41,106 bases of DNA from Thermoplasmata archaeon (GCA_022749935.1 JAKIWQ010000002.1:66480-107585), one strand, 5' to 3'; numbered from the stretch's first letter, positions 8,578 through 17,021 are shown. Made by a program: numbers and translations. The notes: generated by a model from the letters alone, not told the origin.

Positions 8578-9000
8578 ATGGTCCCGTCGCCCGACCCGTC
8601 GGCCTCGTGCGTCTTCTGCGAGATCATCGCGGGTCGCGCTCCCGCCTTCGTCGTCTACGACGACGCGTCGACCGTAGCCTTCCTCGACCTCTTTCCGTTT
8701 ACCCGGGGACACCTTCTCGTCGTCCCGAAGCATCACGGCGAGCGGATCACCGACCTACGGCCCGAAGACCAGGACTCCCTGGTTCGGACGCTCGACCGGA
8801 TGTGCCGAAAGGCCGAGTGCTTGGCCCCCGACTACAATGTGGCCCTCAACGCCGGTGCCGCTGCAGGTCAGATCATCTTCCACGTTCATTTTCATGTCAT
8901 CCCCCGGTACGGAGAGGCCAACCCCTTCCACCCGTCCACGCGGGCCCGGATCTCGGAGAAGGACGCGCAGCAGTTGATCTCCGAGCTGACGACCCCCTGA
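8578..9000 (+). CDS. HIT-family nucleotide hydrolase/transferase
   Basis: HIT proteins hydrolyse or transfer nucleotide monophosphates, for example from dinucleoside polyphosphates or adenylated substrates. The 140-residue product has the histidine triad HVHFHVIPR (His102, 104 and 106), the N-terminal CVFCEIIAG typical of the HINT-like branch, where cysteines often bind zinc, and the FTRGHLLVVPKHH strand. Length and motif order are normal. The ATG is 26 nt after a TATA-like box, so the mRNA may be leaderless. The MEMO1-like gene follows 7 nt after the stop, so the two are probably co-transcribed. The exact substrate is not evident. Confidence 0.93.
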   Translation: MVPSPDPSASCVFCEIIAGRAPAFVVYDDASTVAFLDLFPFTRGHLLVVPKHHGERITDLRPEDQDSLVRTLDRMCRKAECLAPDYNVALNAGAAAGQIIFHVHFHVIPRYGEANPFHPSTRARISEKDAQQLISELTTP

Positions 9001-9007
9001 GAGAACG

Positions 9008-9871
9008 ATGGGATCGGAACCGCGTCCGCCGGCGGTCGCGGGCCAGTTCTATGCCGCCACCGGCGCCGCTCTGGCGCATCAGGTCGAGGAATGTTTCCTC
9101 TCCGCCCGAGGGCCGGAGTCGCTTCCTCTACGACACCGTTCAGCGACGCGAGGGATCCGGGCCGCGGTCGTTCCCCACGCCGGGTACGAGTACTCGGGGC
9201 CGATCGCGGCGCTCGCGTATGCCGAGATCGCCGTCCAACGGCCCCCGGAGTCGGTCCTGGTGCTCGGGGTGGATCATCACGGGGCGGGACGAGGCCCTGC
9301 GCTTTCCGACGTTGCCTGGACGACCCCGCTCGGTCCGACCGCGATCGATACCGATCTTCGCCGCGCTCTCACGCGCGCTCCGCTCGAAATCGACGAGCCG
9401 GCGCATGCGCTGGAACACTCGATCGAGGTCCAGTTGCCGTTCCTGGAGTACGTCCTGCCGCGCCCCCGGTTCGTCCCCTTGCAGGTCCCTTATGATTCGT
9501 TCGCCGCCCTGGAGCAGGTGGCCCTCATCGTTCGGGAGGCGGTGCGCGGACGCGACACACTCCTCCTCGCGTCCACCGACCTCTCCCACTACGTGAGTCC
9601 CGCGACCGCGAAGCGACTCGACCGCCTCGCGATCGAATGCATCCTCGCGCGGGATGCGCGAGGGCTGTACGAGACCGTGGCCACGAATCGGATATCGATG
9701 TGCGGGATCGCGCCCACGACCGTCCTCTTGGCCGCGCTGGCCGAGGAACCTCTGTCGGCCCGCCTCCTGGGCTGGGGCCACTCCGGAGAGGCCCGTCCGA
9801 TGGAGGATGTGGTCGGGTATGCGGCCCTCCTTCTCGAAACATCGCCCGGGGCTTCGTCCCCCGTTAAATAG
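9008..9871 (+). CDS. MEMO1-family protein (AmmeMemoRadiSam system protein B)
   Basis: MEMO1-like proteins are structurally related to class III extradiol dioxygenases and are widespread in archaea with uncertain function; some occur with AMMECR1 and radical SAM partners. The 287-residue product carries all familiar blocks: PAVAGQFY near the start, VPHAGYEYSGPIAALAY, VLGVDHHGAG, EHSIEVQLPFLEYVLP, ASTDLSHYV, CGIAPTTVLLAAL and the near-terminal GWGHSGEA. The histidines and the cysteine of the putative metal site are retained. It starts 7 nt after the HIT gene. No AMMECR1 or radical SAM partner is adjacent here; the next gene is dcd. The family call is firm, the function is not. Confidence 0.93.
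   Translation: MGSEPRPPAVAGQFYAATGAALAHQVEECFLSARGPESLPLRHRSATRGIRAAVVPHAGYEYSGPIAALAYAEIAVQRPPESVLVLGVDHHGAGRGPALSDVAWTTPLGPTAIDTDLRRALTRAPLEIDEPAHALEHSIEVQLPFLEYVLPRPRFVPLQVPYDSFAALEQVALIVREAVRGRDTLLLASTDLSHYVSPATAKRLDRLAIECILARDARGLYETVATNRISMCGIAPTTVLLAALAEEPLSARLLGWGHSGEARPMEDVVGYAALLLETSPGASSPVK
9864..9870 (+). promoter_or_regulatory. TATA-like box overlapping the MEMO1 stop codon
   Basis: TTAAATA covers the last codons of the MEMO1-like gene and lies about 33 nt before the dcd ATG. It is a good archaeal TATA match and would give dcd its own transcript with a leader of only a few bases. Confidence 0.5.
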
Positions 9872-9899
9872 CGGGGCCGGCTCGACACGCCCGGCCTGC

Positions 9900-10475
9900 A
9901 TGATCCTCTCGGATGCGAAGATCCGCGCGGAGATGGCTCGGGGCCGCATCATCATCCGACCGTACCGCGCGGATTGTCTCGGGACGAACTCGTACGACGT
10001 GCATCTGGGGCCGTTCCTCTCGGTGTATCGGGCCGGCGCACTGGATGCGCGGCGCTTGAACACGGTTCGAGAATTCCGGATTCCACCCAGCGGGTTCGTC
10101 CTCGTCCCCGGCCAGCTGTACCTCGGAGTCACCGAGGAGTACACCGAGACCCATGGGTTCGTTCCCTTCCTGGAGGGCAAGTCGAGCCTGGGGCGACTGG
10201 GAGTGGACATCCACTCCACGGCCGGGAAGGGCGACGAAGGGTTTTGCAACTACTGGACCCTCGAGATGAGCGTCAAGCTACCGGTGCGGATCTATGCCGG
10301 GATGCCGGTGGGGCAACTGATCTACTTCGAGATCTCAGGGCGGGTCGACCGGAGTTATTCCCACAAGCGGTCCGCCAAGTATCGACAGGTATCGGCCCAT
10401 CCGATGCCGTCCCGCATGCACCTCAATTTCCGCGGCCGCCGGCGAACCACCCGAACCCCCAAGCCTCCGGGCTAA
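9900..10475 (+). CDS. dcd: dCTP deaminase (Dcd/DUT family)
   Basis: Dcd converts dCTP to dUTP, and bifunctional archaeal forms go on to dUMP, supplying thymidylate precursors. The track ORF begins at 9654, but the conserved N-terminus MILSDAKIRAEMARGRIIIRPY starts at the ATG at 9900, giving 191 residues. Family blocks include LGTNSYDVHLG, a PGQLYLGVTEEY strand, EGKSSLGRLGVDIHSTAG and GFCNYWTLEMSV with the catalytic glutamate in TLE, followed by MPVGQLIYFE. The C-terminus ends in a basic, arginine-rich tail. It converges with leuS, leaving 15 nt between stops. Monofunctional versus bifunctional activity cannot be decided by inspection. Confidence 0.92.
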   Translation: MILSDAKIRAEMARGRIIIRPYRADCLGTNSYDVHLGPFLSVYRAGALDARRLNTVREFRIPPSGFVLVPGQLYLGVTEEYTETHGFVPFLEGKSSLGRLGVDIHSTAGKGDEGFCNYWTLEMSVKLPVRIYAGMPVGQLIYFEISGRVDRSYSHKRSAKYRQVSAHPMPSRMHLNFRGRRRTTRTPKPPG

Positions 10476-10490
10476 ACGGACCCCGTGTTC

Positions 10491-13388
10491 TCAGGGGCCC
10501 GGCGAGGGCCGCCCGACGAGGTAGAATGCCGGTCGCCCCGGCCGGGCCCGGTCCCGTCGACCCTTGGGGTCGTGAGGCGCGGCCTCCGATTCGGGGTAGA
10601 CCGCGACCGACCCGAATCCAAACCTCCGGACCAGGTACGCCTCTGCCGCCCGGAGGGTCGCCGCCTCGTCGATCCGCGGTCCTTCCGGCACCGGCTCGGC
10701 CCGTACCAGCGGACCGACGCGCTCGACATACTTCGGAATTTCCGCGCGGTGGGCCGATAGCTCCGGATGGTCCTTGACCCGGGCCATAACGTCCCGGACC
10801 GTCGGGGTCTCCTTCCGGTCGACCGACTCCCGCAGCCAGGTCTCGAGCGTCCTCTTCCAGGGGTCGGCCACGTAGAAGATCGCCTCCCCCGGGGCCCAGT
10901 CTCCCCGTCCTTCGGACGCCCGGAGCACGGAGCGCAGATCGTCTTCCACCCGATCGAGGAATTCTTCACGGGCCTCGGCGTCCGGTGAGAGACGATACTC
11001 CTCGGGGGCCGGCAATCGGGATTGGGCGACCAGACCCTCGAACCGCCCCTCCCCGAGCTCTTCGGCCAGGTGCGGCGTGATCGGACTCAGGAACAAGGTC
11101 CACGCGCGGGCGAGCCGGTCGGTCACGTGACCCGGCAGGCCGCCTCGGGCGTAGTACCGGCGCAGGAGACGGGGCACCTCGACATAGACGATCTCGGCCG
11201 CCGTGCGAAGGTCGGTCGCGTCGAACGCCCCACGAGCCCGTTTCACCCAGGTGTGGGTCGCCGACTCGAGCCACGCGTCGAGCTCCGGCGGTCCCTCTCC
11301 CGTGCCTGCGGCCTCCCGGACCAGCCGCTCGATGTCTCCCAATCGGGTGAGCGCGGCTTCGACTCCGGTGGGATCGAACTCGAAATCCTGCGAGGGGGAC
11401 GCCACGGTGACGTAGTAGAGTCGGAGCGCATCGGGGCCCCATTCCTCCATCGCCTGGTCGGTCGGTCGAATCCGCCCGGCCTTGGTCGAGGTCTCTTTTT
11501 TTGAGATCTTGGACCCTCCAGGGCCAGTGACCCAACCGTGGACGTAGATCCCGCGGGGCTGGAGTTCCGGCGGAAGGAGCCGGGCATGCGTGTAGAGGAA
11601 GACCGGGAAGTGGACCCGCTTGTGCTCCTTCCCCCCGACGTTGAAATCCAGCGGGTACCAATAGAGGAATTCCGCCCGAACCTCCTCCAACAGGGCTCGA
11701 TCGACCCGTGGCTCCCCCGGCTCGCGGCCCCGAAACACGAACTCGAAGAACGCGTCGGTCAGGTCCTCGAGGCGGAGGCGACCCTCGGAGACGAATCGCC
11801 GCACTACGAAGTAGGCGGGGTAGAAGGTCGAATCCGCGATGGGCTCGATGATCCATTCCGGGTCGAGAGGAAATCGGGTCCCCAGCCAGACCCCCCGCCG
11901 GGTGCACGGCCGGTCCCCAAACCAATCCAAGATGGAGGGGAGCTCCCGACCGTACTCGACCGGCCACGTCGTCACGCGGGCTGCCAAGCTCTTCGTCTCC
12001 GCCTTCCACGCCGGGTCGCTGTAATGGAGGAACCATTGGTCGGGAACCCGCCGGATGACCACTGCATGTCCATTCCGACAGATGACCGGTTTCGTGAATT
12101 CCTGCAGCTCGAAGCACGGACCCTCCCCCCGAAGCTGGTCGACGACGCGCTCCCGGGCTAGCCGGACGGGCACACCCGAAAGGGAGGGCACGGTCATGCG
12201 CCCGCGGACGAACTCGAGCCGGTACAGGCGCTCGGTCGCTTCCTGCAGCGCCGCAGCGTCCGCCAGGTCGTGGACTCCGACCGCACGAAGCGCCCGCTGC
12301 GCCGGCGACCCTTCTCCCACGTTCAGTTCCTCTTCCGAGGCGGTCCAAGCCTCTCGGGGTCCCACGTCGATGAGTACCGGCGGATCCCCCACTTTCTCCC
12401 GGTCGGCCGGGGGAAGCGCGTCGAGAGCGGCCGCGTCCATGGGGGCGTGGGCGGGCACCGACATCACGACTCCGGTGCCGATCGACAGGTCGACCACGGG
12501 GGTTTCGAGGATCGGCACCTTTGTCCCCCGGAACGGTACGGTCACCTCGCGTCCGACCAGGTCGTGGGCAGGCACCTCGTGGCCGATCCGACCCCCGTGT
12601 TGTTCGACGAGCCGCTCGGCCCCCGGACGCGCCGCGAGGTAGTTTCCGGACTCGTGATGCCAGACCACGAGGGTCTCGCCGGGCGCCACCCAGAGATTCG
12701 TCACGCCATAGACCGTCTCGGGGCGGAGGGTGGCGGCGAGTAGGACCCGGCCGTCCTCCAGCGGAAACGGGATGGTCGAAAAACGGACGACGTCGGCGTC
12801 CCCCCCCGATTGCAGGTCGGTCTCGGAGGCGTCGACCGCGACCGGCCCGCAGACCGGGCAGACCGGAGAGTAGTGGGTGCCCTTCACGAGGGCCCCCGCT
12901 TCATTCAACGCGCGGAACTGCCACCGGATGAACGCCCGGTAGTCGTCGTCCACGGTCGTCACGAACGTGGACTCGTCGATGAGCGCCCCGAATCGACGGA
13001 ACACTCGGAGGTACTCGCGACCCAGAAAGCGCGCCGCCTCCTCGGGGTCCTCTAGGCGGGCCCGAGTCGACGCGTCGACCCCGCGCTCCTCGAGTCCCTG
13101 GAGAATGGCGGGGTCCCCGTCGCGGAGCCGTCGCGACCAGGTGACCGCGGGAAGTCCGGAAGCGTGCACCCCCATCGGGAAGAGGACCTCCTCCCCCAGC
13201 ATCCGATGGTACCGGTGGAGCGGGTCCGTGTAGGCGAACCCACGGAGATGGCCGACGTGGAGGAACCCGCTCGGACCCGGATAGGCGACGAGCGCGTAGA
13301 ATTTCCGATGTCCGGCCACCCGCCGGCCGTGGGCGAGGCCGGCCGCCGCCCAGGCCTCCTGCCAATGCCCGGCACGAGAGGCGTCCAT
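10491..13388 (-). CDS. leuS: Leucyl-tRNA synthetase, archaeal type
   Basis: LeuRS charges tRNA-Leu and hydrolyses mischarged products. The 965-residue length fits the archaeal/eukaryotic cytosolic type. The HIGH motif appears as HVGH (residues 44-47) and KMSKS as KISKK near residue 630. Between them lie the CP1 editing domain, with ATLRPETVYG and GTGVVMSVPAHAP followed by the conserved Asp, and a CPVCG element. The anticodon-binding part includes FLSPITPHLAEELGEG, and the C-terminal domain is archaeal. The ATG at 13388 lies 27 nt from a TATA-like box on the same strand. It is divergent from queE and converges with dcd. Confidence 0.96.
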   Translation of the reverse strand: MDASRAGHWQEAWAAAGLAHGRRVAGHRKFYALVAYPGPSGFLHVGHLRGFAYTDPLHRYHRMLGEEVLFPMGVHASGLPAVTWSRRLRDGDPAILQGLEERGVDASTRARLEDPEEAARFLGREYLRVFRRFGALIDESTFVTTVDDDYRAFIRWQFRALNEAGALVKGTHYSPVCPVCGPVAVDASETDLQSGGDADVVRFSTIPFPLEDGRVLLAATLRPETVYGVTNLWVAPGETLVVWHHESGNYLAARPGAERLVEQHGGRIGHEVPAHDLVGREVTVPFRGTKVPILETPVVDLSIGTGVVMSVPAHAPMDAAALDALPPADREKVGDPPVLIDVGPREAWTASEEELNVGEGSPAQRALRAVGVHDLADAAALQEATERLYRLEFVRGRMTVPSLSGVPVRLARERVVDQLRGEGPCFELQEFTKPVICRNGHAVVIRRVPDQWFLHYSDPAWKAETKSLAARVTTWPVEYGRELPSILDWFGDRPCTRRGVWLGTRFPLDPEWIIEPIADSTFYPAYFVVRRFVSEGRLRLEDLTDAFFEFVFRGREPGEPRVDRALLEEVRAEFLYWYPLDFNVGGKEHKRVHFPVFLYTHARLLPPELQPRGIYVHGWVTGPGGSKISKKETSTKAGRIRPTDQAMEEWGPDALRLYYVTVASPSQDFEFDPTGVEAALTRLGDIERLVREAAGTGEGPPELDAWLESATHTWVKRARGAFDATDLRTAAEIVYVEVPRLLRRYYARGGLPGHVTDRLARAWTLFLSPITPHLAEELGEGRFEGLVAQSRLPAPEEYRLSPDAEAREEFLDRVEDDLRSVLRASEGRGDWAPGEAIFYVADPWKRTLETWLRESVDRKETPTVRDVMARVKDHPELSAHRAEIPKYVERVGPLVRAEPVPEGPRIDEAATLRAAEAYLVRRFGFGSVAVYPESEAAPHDPKGRRDRARPGRPAFYLVGRPSPGP

Positions 13389-13412
13389 GACGGGCCTTCG
13401 ACACCGGCACGC

Positions 13413-13419
13413 TATTTAG
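13413..13419 (-). promoter_or_regulatory. TATA-like box for leuS
   Basis: On the minus strand it reads CTAAATA, centred about 27 nt before the leuS ATG. It is one of the two outward-facing boxes in the 100-bp leuS/queE intergenic region. Confidence 0.6.
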
Positions 13420-13459
13420 TTCAATCCCGGGAGCGGTGGGCCCCCCCGGAAGGAAGGCG

Positions 13460-13465
13460 ATTTAG
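13460..13465 (+). promoter_or_regulatory. TATA-like box for queE
   Basis: ATTTAG is centred about 26 nt before the ATG at 13489, consistent with a leaderless transcript. Confidence 0.55.
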
Positions 13466-13488
13466 CGCCGGGGTCGCGTAGAGGGACG

Positions 13489-14118
13489 ATGCGGATCATC
13501 GAGGTCTTTCACTCCGTGCAGGGGGAGGGGCCGCTCACGGGCGTGCGGACGACCTTCATCCGGACCGCGCGGTGCAACTTGCGATGCACCTGGTGCGATA
13601 CGACCTACTCGTTCGGTCCGGGCCGGGAACGGTCGATCCCGAGTCTGCTGGGGGAGGTGACCCGACACCGGACCCGGTACGTGTGCCTGACCGGAGGCGA
13701 GCCCCTCCTGCAGCGGGAGTCGGTCGACCTCGTCCGACGACTCTCGGAGCGAGGGATCGTCACCGTGATCGAAACCGGCGGCTCGCTCGACGTAAGCCCG
13801 TACCTTCCCATACCGCACGTCGTCCTGAGCGTCGATGTGAAGTGCCCGAGTTCCCACATGCAGGACCGGAATCGCTGGGCCAACTTGCCCCTTCTGCGGG
13901 CGGCGGATGTGTTGAAGTTCGTGGTGGGCGACCGACCGGACTACCTCTACGCCAAGAAGGTGCTCGGGACGTACGAAGGACCCGCTTCGGTCGTGTTCCA
14001 GCCGGTCTGGGGGACCGACGCGGGACGGTTGGCCGATTGGGTCCTGCACGACCGGCTCGACGTCCGGACCATGCTCCAAGAGCACAAGGTCCTCTGGGGC
14101 GACACGCCCGGCCGATAG
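13489..14118 (+). CDS. queE: 7-carboxy-7-deazaguanine synthase
   Basis: QueE is a radical SAM enzyme that contracts 6-carboxytetrahydropterin to 7-carboxy-7-deazaguanine, a step towards preQ0 and, in archaea, archaeosine in tRNA. The 209-residue protein has the hallmark N-terminus FHSVQGEGPLTGVRTTFIR and an iron-sulfur CxxxCxxC (Cys29, 33 and 36). A conserved TGGEPLLQ follows, then an IETGGS strand and SVDVKCP, which in the family holds substrate and magnesium contacts. Length is typical. The gene is divergent from leuS. No other queuosine or archaeosine genes are next to it. Confidence 0.94.
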   Translation: MRIIEVFHSVQGEGPLTGVRTTFIRTARCNLRCTWCDTTYSFGPGRERSIPSLLGEVTRHRTRYVCLTGGEPLLQRESVDLVRRLSERGIVTVIETGGSLDVSPYLPIPHVVLSVDVKCPSSHMQDRNRWANLPLLRAADVLKFVVGDRPDYLYAKKVLGTYEGPASVVFQPVWGTDAGRLADWVLHDRLDVRTMLQEHKVLWGDTPGR

Positions 14119-14190
14119 CCCGGGGCGGGCCGGGAACGAGGCGCTCGCGATAGGCTAAAGAGGGCCCTCCCCCCGTCCGCCCTTTCGGCG

Positions 14191-15300
14191 ATGTCGGGAG
14201 ATTCGACGCGTGCTCGCAACCTGGGGTCCGTGCAGGACCTCCCGTTCGGCAAAGCCCGCGGGATGGTGTTCCCGCGGGTCGTGCTCGTGGGTCACGGCGT
14301 GCTCTCCGACCTCGGAACGACCTGTATCCAATTCGGGTTCCTCAAGCGGGGGGTCGTGATCACCGGCCCTCGGACGGCGATCCTCGCGGGGAACCGAGCG
14401 TCGGAGATCCTCGGGGAGTCGGGGTTCGACGCGTCCACGCTCATCGCCCGGGACGCGACCGAAGTCGAGGTCGACCGTGTCGAGAGGGAGAGCCGCTCGC
14501 TCGGAGCCCAATTTCTGGTCGGGGTCGGTGGCGGGAGCAAGATCGACATTACGAAGGTGGTCGCCGCCCGGCTCAAGATCCCGTTCGTCAGCCTACCCAC
14601 CTCCGCCGCCCACGATGGGATCTCCTCCCCTCGGGCCTCGATCCACACCGTCGAACGGACGACCAGCACCGACGCGGCGGTGCCGGTGGGAGTCATCGCC
14701 GACACGGAACTGATCGTGAAGGCCCCGTTCCGGCTCCTGGCTTCTGGGTGTGCCGACGTGATCTCGAACGTCACCGCGGTGCTCGACTGGCGCCTCGCGG
14801 TCCGTCTTCGGAACGAGGAGTACTCCAGCACCGCCGCCACGCTGAGCGAGTATGCGGCCGGCGAGATCATCGACCATGCGTCGGCCATCAAGCCGAACCT
14901 CGAGGAATCCGTCTGGATCGCGATCCGGCCGATCCTCGTAGCCGGGATCTCCATGAGCGTCGCCGGCTCGTCCCGTCCCTGTTCGGGGAGCGAGCATCTG
15001 TTCAGCCATGCGCTCGACCGGGTCAGCGACCACCCTAGCCTCCACGGGGAGCAATGCGGGGTGGGTGCGATCATGATGATGTACCTTCACGGGGGCGATT
15101 GGCACCGCCTCAAGAACGCCCTCCACACGATCGGAGCCCCCACCACCGCGCGGGAGCTCGGAGTCCGTCCGGAGGAGATCGTGAACGCGCTCGTGATGGC
15201 GCATTCGATCCGACCGGAGCGGTACACGATTCTCGGAGACAACGGCCTGAGCCGAGAGGCAGCCGAACGGCTGGCCAATGTGACCGGGGTGTTGGGTTAG
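14191..15300 (+). CDS. egsA: sn-Glycerol-1-phosphate dehydrogenase
   Basis: This enzyme reduces dihydroxyacetone phosphate to sn-glycerol-1-phosphate, the stereospecific backbone of archaeal membrane lipids, and is strong evidence for an archaeal host. The 369-residue product has the nucleotide-binding GVGGGSKIDITK (113-121), a phosphate and substrate region LPTSAAHDGISSP, and metal-ligand regions with histidines in GSEHLFSHALD and HGEQCGVGAIMMM. The first ~25 residues may be a slightly long N-terminus; the ATG at 14191 is kept, with a GCTAAAGAG box about 34 nt upstream. The UPF0179 gene follows immediately after its stop codon. Confidence 0.95.
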   Translation: MSGDSTRARNLGSVQDLPFGKARGMVFPRVVLVGHGVLSDLGTTCIQFGFLKRGVVITGPRTAILAGNRASEILGESGFDASTLIARDATEVEVDRVERESRSLGAQFLVGVGGGSKIDITKVVAARLKIPFVSLPTSAAHDGISSPRASIHTVERTTSTDAAVPVGVIADTELIVKAPFRLLASGCADVISNVTAVLDWRLAVRLRNEEYSSTAATLSEYAAGEIIDHASAIKPNLEESVWIAIRPILVAGISMSVAGSSRPCSGSEHLFSHALDRVSDHPSLHGEQCGVGAIMMMYLHGGDWHRLKNALHTIGAPTTARELGVRPEEIVNALVMAHSIRPERYTILGDNGLSREAAERLANVTGVLG

Positions 15301-15729
15301 ATGGCAGAGATCACGCTGCTCGCAGTCGCCGAGGCGCACGAGGGGTTCGAATTTATCTACGAGGGCGGCGCCCCGATCTGCCGCACCTGTCCCTATCGCC
15401 ACGCCTGCTTGACGCTCGACCCGGGGCGGCGGTACGTCGTCACGAAGGTCCGGACGGTCAAGCACCCGTGCGCGCTCCAAGAGAGTGCCGCGAGTGTCGT
15501 CGAGGTCAAGGGCGTCGCCCGGCCCCTGGTCGTCGAGGCCCGCAGCGCAATCGTCGGGAGCTCGATAGAGACCGGACGATTTGCCTGCGGTCGACTCGAC
15601 TGTCCCAACTGGTGGGTCTGCGCCGGACCTTCGTTGCCAGCCAAACAACGGTACCGCATCGAGAAGGTCGACCCGGGCCCGGCCGAATGCCGGATCGGAC
15701 GAACGTTGAAACGGGTAGACGCGATCTAG
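15301..15729 (+). CDS. UPF0179 family cysteine-rich protein
   Basis: This 142-residue protein matches the archaeal UPF0179 family, whose function is unknown. The family start is clear (ITLLAVAEAHEGFEFIYEGGAPICRTCPYRHAC), with cysteines at 27, 30, 36 and 57 and a second group around FACGRLDCPNWWVCAGP, enough for one or two metal or iron-sulfur sites. Its ATG directly follows the egsA stop (TAGATG), so it is co-translated with the lipid gene. The tRNA-Pro gene begins 10 bp after its stop. Family membership is judged from recalled sequence pattern. Confidence 0.85.
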   Translation: MAEITLLAVAEAHEGFEFIYEGGAPICRTCPYRHACLTLDPGRRYVVTKVRTVKHPCALQESAASVVEVKGVARPLVVEARSAIVGSSIETGRFACGRLDCPNWWVCAGPSLPAKQRYRIEKVDPGPAECRIGRTLKRVDAI

Positions 15730-15739
15730 GCGTCGATGC

Positions 15740-15848
15740 GGGGCTGTGGGGTAGCTACGGACGCGAGGCAACCACCTCCGTCCGCTCTACTGGTCCATCC
15801 TTCGGGCTTTGGGAGCCCGGGACCCCGATTCAAATTCGGGCAGCCCCA
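15740..15848 (+). tRNA. tRNA-Pro (UGG) with a ~34-nt insertion in the D-loop
   Basis: The acceptor GGGGCTG (15740-15746) pairs with CAGCCCC (15841-15847), with discriminator A. The D-stem is GGGT/ATCC. The anticodon stem CGGGC/GCCCG encloses the 7-nt loop TTTGGGA, giving anticodon TGG. The T-arm is CCCGA-TTCAAAT-TCGGG. The D-loop is 44 nt instead of about 10. The extra bases fold into a hairpin: CGGACG with CGTCCG, one bulged C, then GAGG with CCTC and a CAACCA loop. It is probably an archaeal intron at an unusual site, roughly 15756-15789. No textbook bulge-helix-bulge could be drawn, so the exact splice sites are uncertain. Confidence 0.88.
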
Positions 15849-15995
15849 TGGGGAACGACGGCCTGAGTGGGGGCATCGCGCGACGCGACGACCCCCTCCC
15901 GCCCGGTGGCGACGGTTCCTACCCGCGGAGACCGGGCCGACCACCGCGAGCAGGGTGGGAACGGCCTCCGTTCCGGGCCCCCGAGGTCCCCCGAC

Positions 15996-16976
15996 ATGAC
16001 CGGGGTGACGGTCACCGCCGTGGTGACCGCCCATGACCGGCGAGAGTTCCTGCCGGCTGCGGTTCGCTCCGCCCTCGAGGGGGGAGCGGACGAGGTGGTC
16101 GTGGTCCGAAATTTCGGGGGCCCGATCGAGGGCTGCGAAGGGCGGTACCAGGACATCCTCTGCCCCACCCCCGACACCAACGAGAAGGAGGGGCGAGGAC
16201 TCGAAGCGTCGCACGGCGAGGTGGTAGGGTTTCTAGACGACGACGACCTTTGGGCGGCGGAGAAGGTGAGCCGACTCCGAACGTTGTTCGCGAACGATCC
16301 CGACCTCGTCTACTACTGCCATCCCCAGCGCGCCGTAGATTCCCGCGGAGTCCCCGTCACGGCGACCCACCGGGAGCTCGCATCGAAGCGACCGGAATTG
16401 TTTCCCGAGTGGGACGGCTCGGACTTCGAGCGGCTCGTCCGCACGATCTGGCCCGGCAACAACTCGTCCACGGTCGTTCGGAGGTCGTGGGCGGTCGAGT
16501 GGCTGCCGGCGTTCCGCGAGGCGGGCTGGTCGGCCGACCTGTTCTGGCTCGTCGCGTCCCTGCTCAGCCATCGGCATGTGCAGATTGGAGCGGACCCGCT
16601 CACCCTCCTCCGCCTGCACGATGCCAATATGTCGCAGACCCGGGGCTCCACCCGCGAGGAGTTCCGCGCCCGACACCGGACCACCTGTGAACGGTTCGCC
16701 CGGTCCAACGGCGTCCTCGCCCGGATCGCCCGCGAACGACTCGGTTCCTACTCCCCGATGGCCACCTACCTCTCCGAGACCGCGGAGGGATTCCGGTTCT
16801 TCGCCGACCTGGAAGCCGGCCGCCGTCCCCGCCGGGCGGGAGTGCGGGCGGTCCGCCATGGCGCCGGTCGGCGAGACCGCGGCGTGTTCCTGACCGCCCT
16901 CGTCACGCTCGTCTCCCCCGAGCTGGCGCGGCGCCTTCTGTTCCGGTCGAGCGTGCGACGATGGAACCTCAGTTAG
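15996..16976 (+). CDS. Family 2 glycosyltransferase
   Basis: This is a GT-A fold glycosyltransferase of the GT2 type, likely moving a nucleotide sugar onto a glycan or lipid in the cytosol. The track ORF begins at 15867, but its first 43 residues are low-complexity read-through after the tRNA. The ATG at 15996 gives 326 residues beginning TGVTVTAVVTAHDRREFLPAAVRSAL, the standard family opening. The metal-binding acidic motif is FLDDDDLW, and an NSSTVVRRS acceptor-side segment follows. The C-terminal ~100 residues are arginine-rich and may associate with the membrane surface. The neighbouring SDR sugar epimerase suggests a surface glycan or N-glycosylation role. Donor and acceptor are unknown. 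Confidence 0.85.
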   Translation: MTGVTVTAVVTAHDRREFLPAAVRSALEGGADEVVVVRNFGGPIEGCEGRYQDILCPTPDTNEKEGRGLEASHGEVVGFLDDDDLWAAEKVSRLRTLFANDPDLVYYCHPQRAVDSRGVPVTATHRELASKRPELFPEWDGSDFERLVRTIWPGNNSSTVVRRSWAVEWLPAFREAGWSADLFWLVASLLSHRHVQIGADPLTLLRLHDANMSQTRGSTREEFRARHRTTCERFARSNGVLARIARERLGSYSPMATYLSETAEGFRFFADLEAGRRPRRAGVRAVRHGAGRRDRGVFLTALVTLVSPELARRLLFRSSVRRWNLS

Positions 16977-16992
16977 CCCCGACCCACGAGGG

Positions 16993-16998
16993 CTTTAA
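16993..16998 (+). promoter_or_regulatory. TATA-like box for the epimerase gene
   Basis: CTTTAA is centred about 27 nt before the ATG at 17022 but only 14 nt before the upstream ATG at 17010. This spacing favours 17022 as the start. Confidence 0.5.
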
Positions 16999-17021
16999 CA
17001 GGTGCCCTGATGCGCCCGACC

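Noticed and set aside
15753-15796. Canonical bulge-helix-bulge intron junction in the tRNA-Pro D-loop
   Set aside because: Several pairings were tried (GTAG/CTAC, AGC/GCT, GGAC/GTCC) but none gave two 3-nt bulges around a 4-bp helix in both tRNAs with plausible mature ends, so exact splice sites are not claimed.
15849-15995. N-terminal 43 residues of the track ORF 15867..16976
   Set aside because: Low-complexity sequence just after the tRNA; the GT2 family start is the ATG at 15996. Nothing else was seen in this gap.
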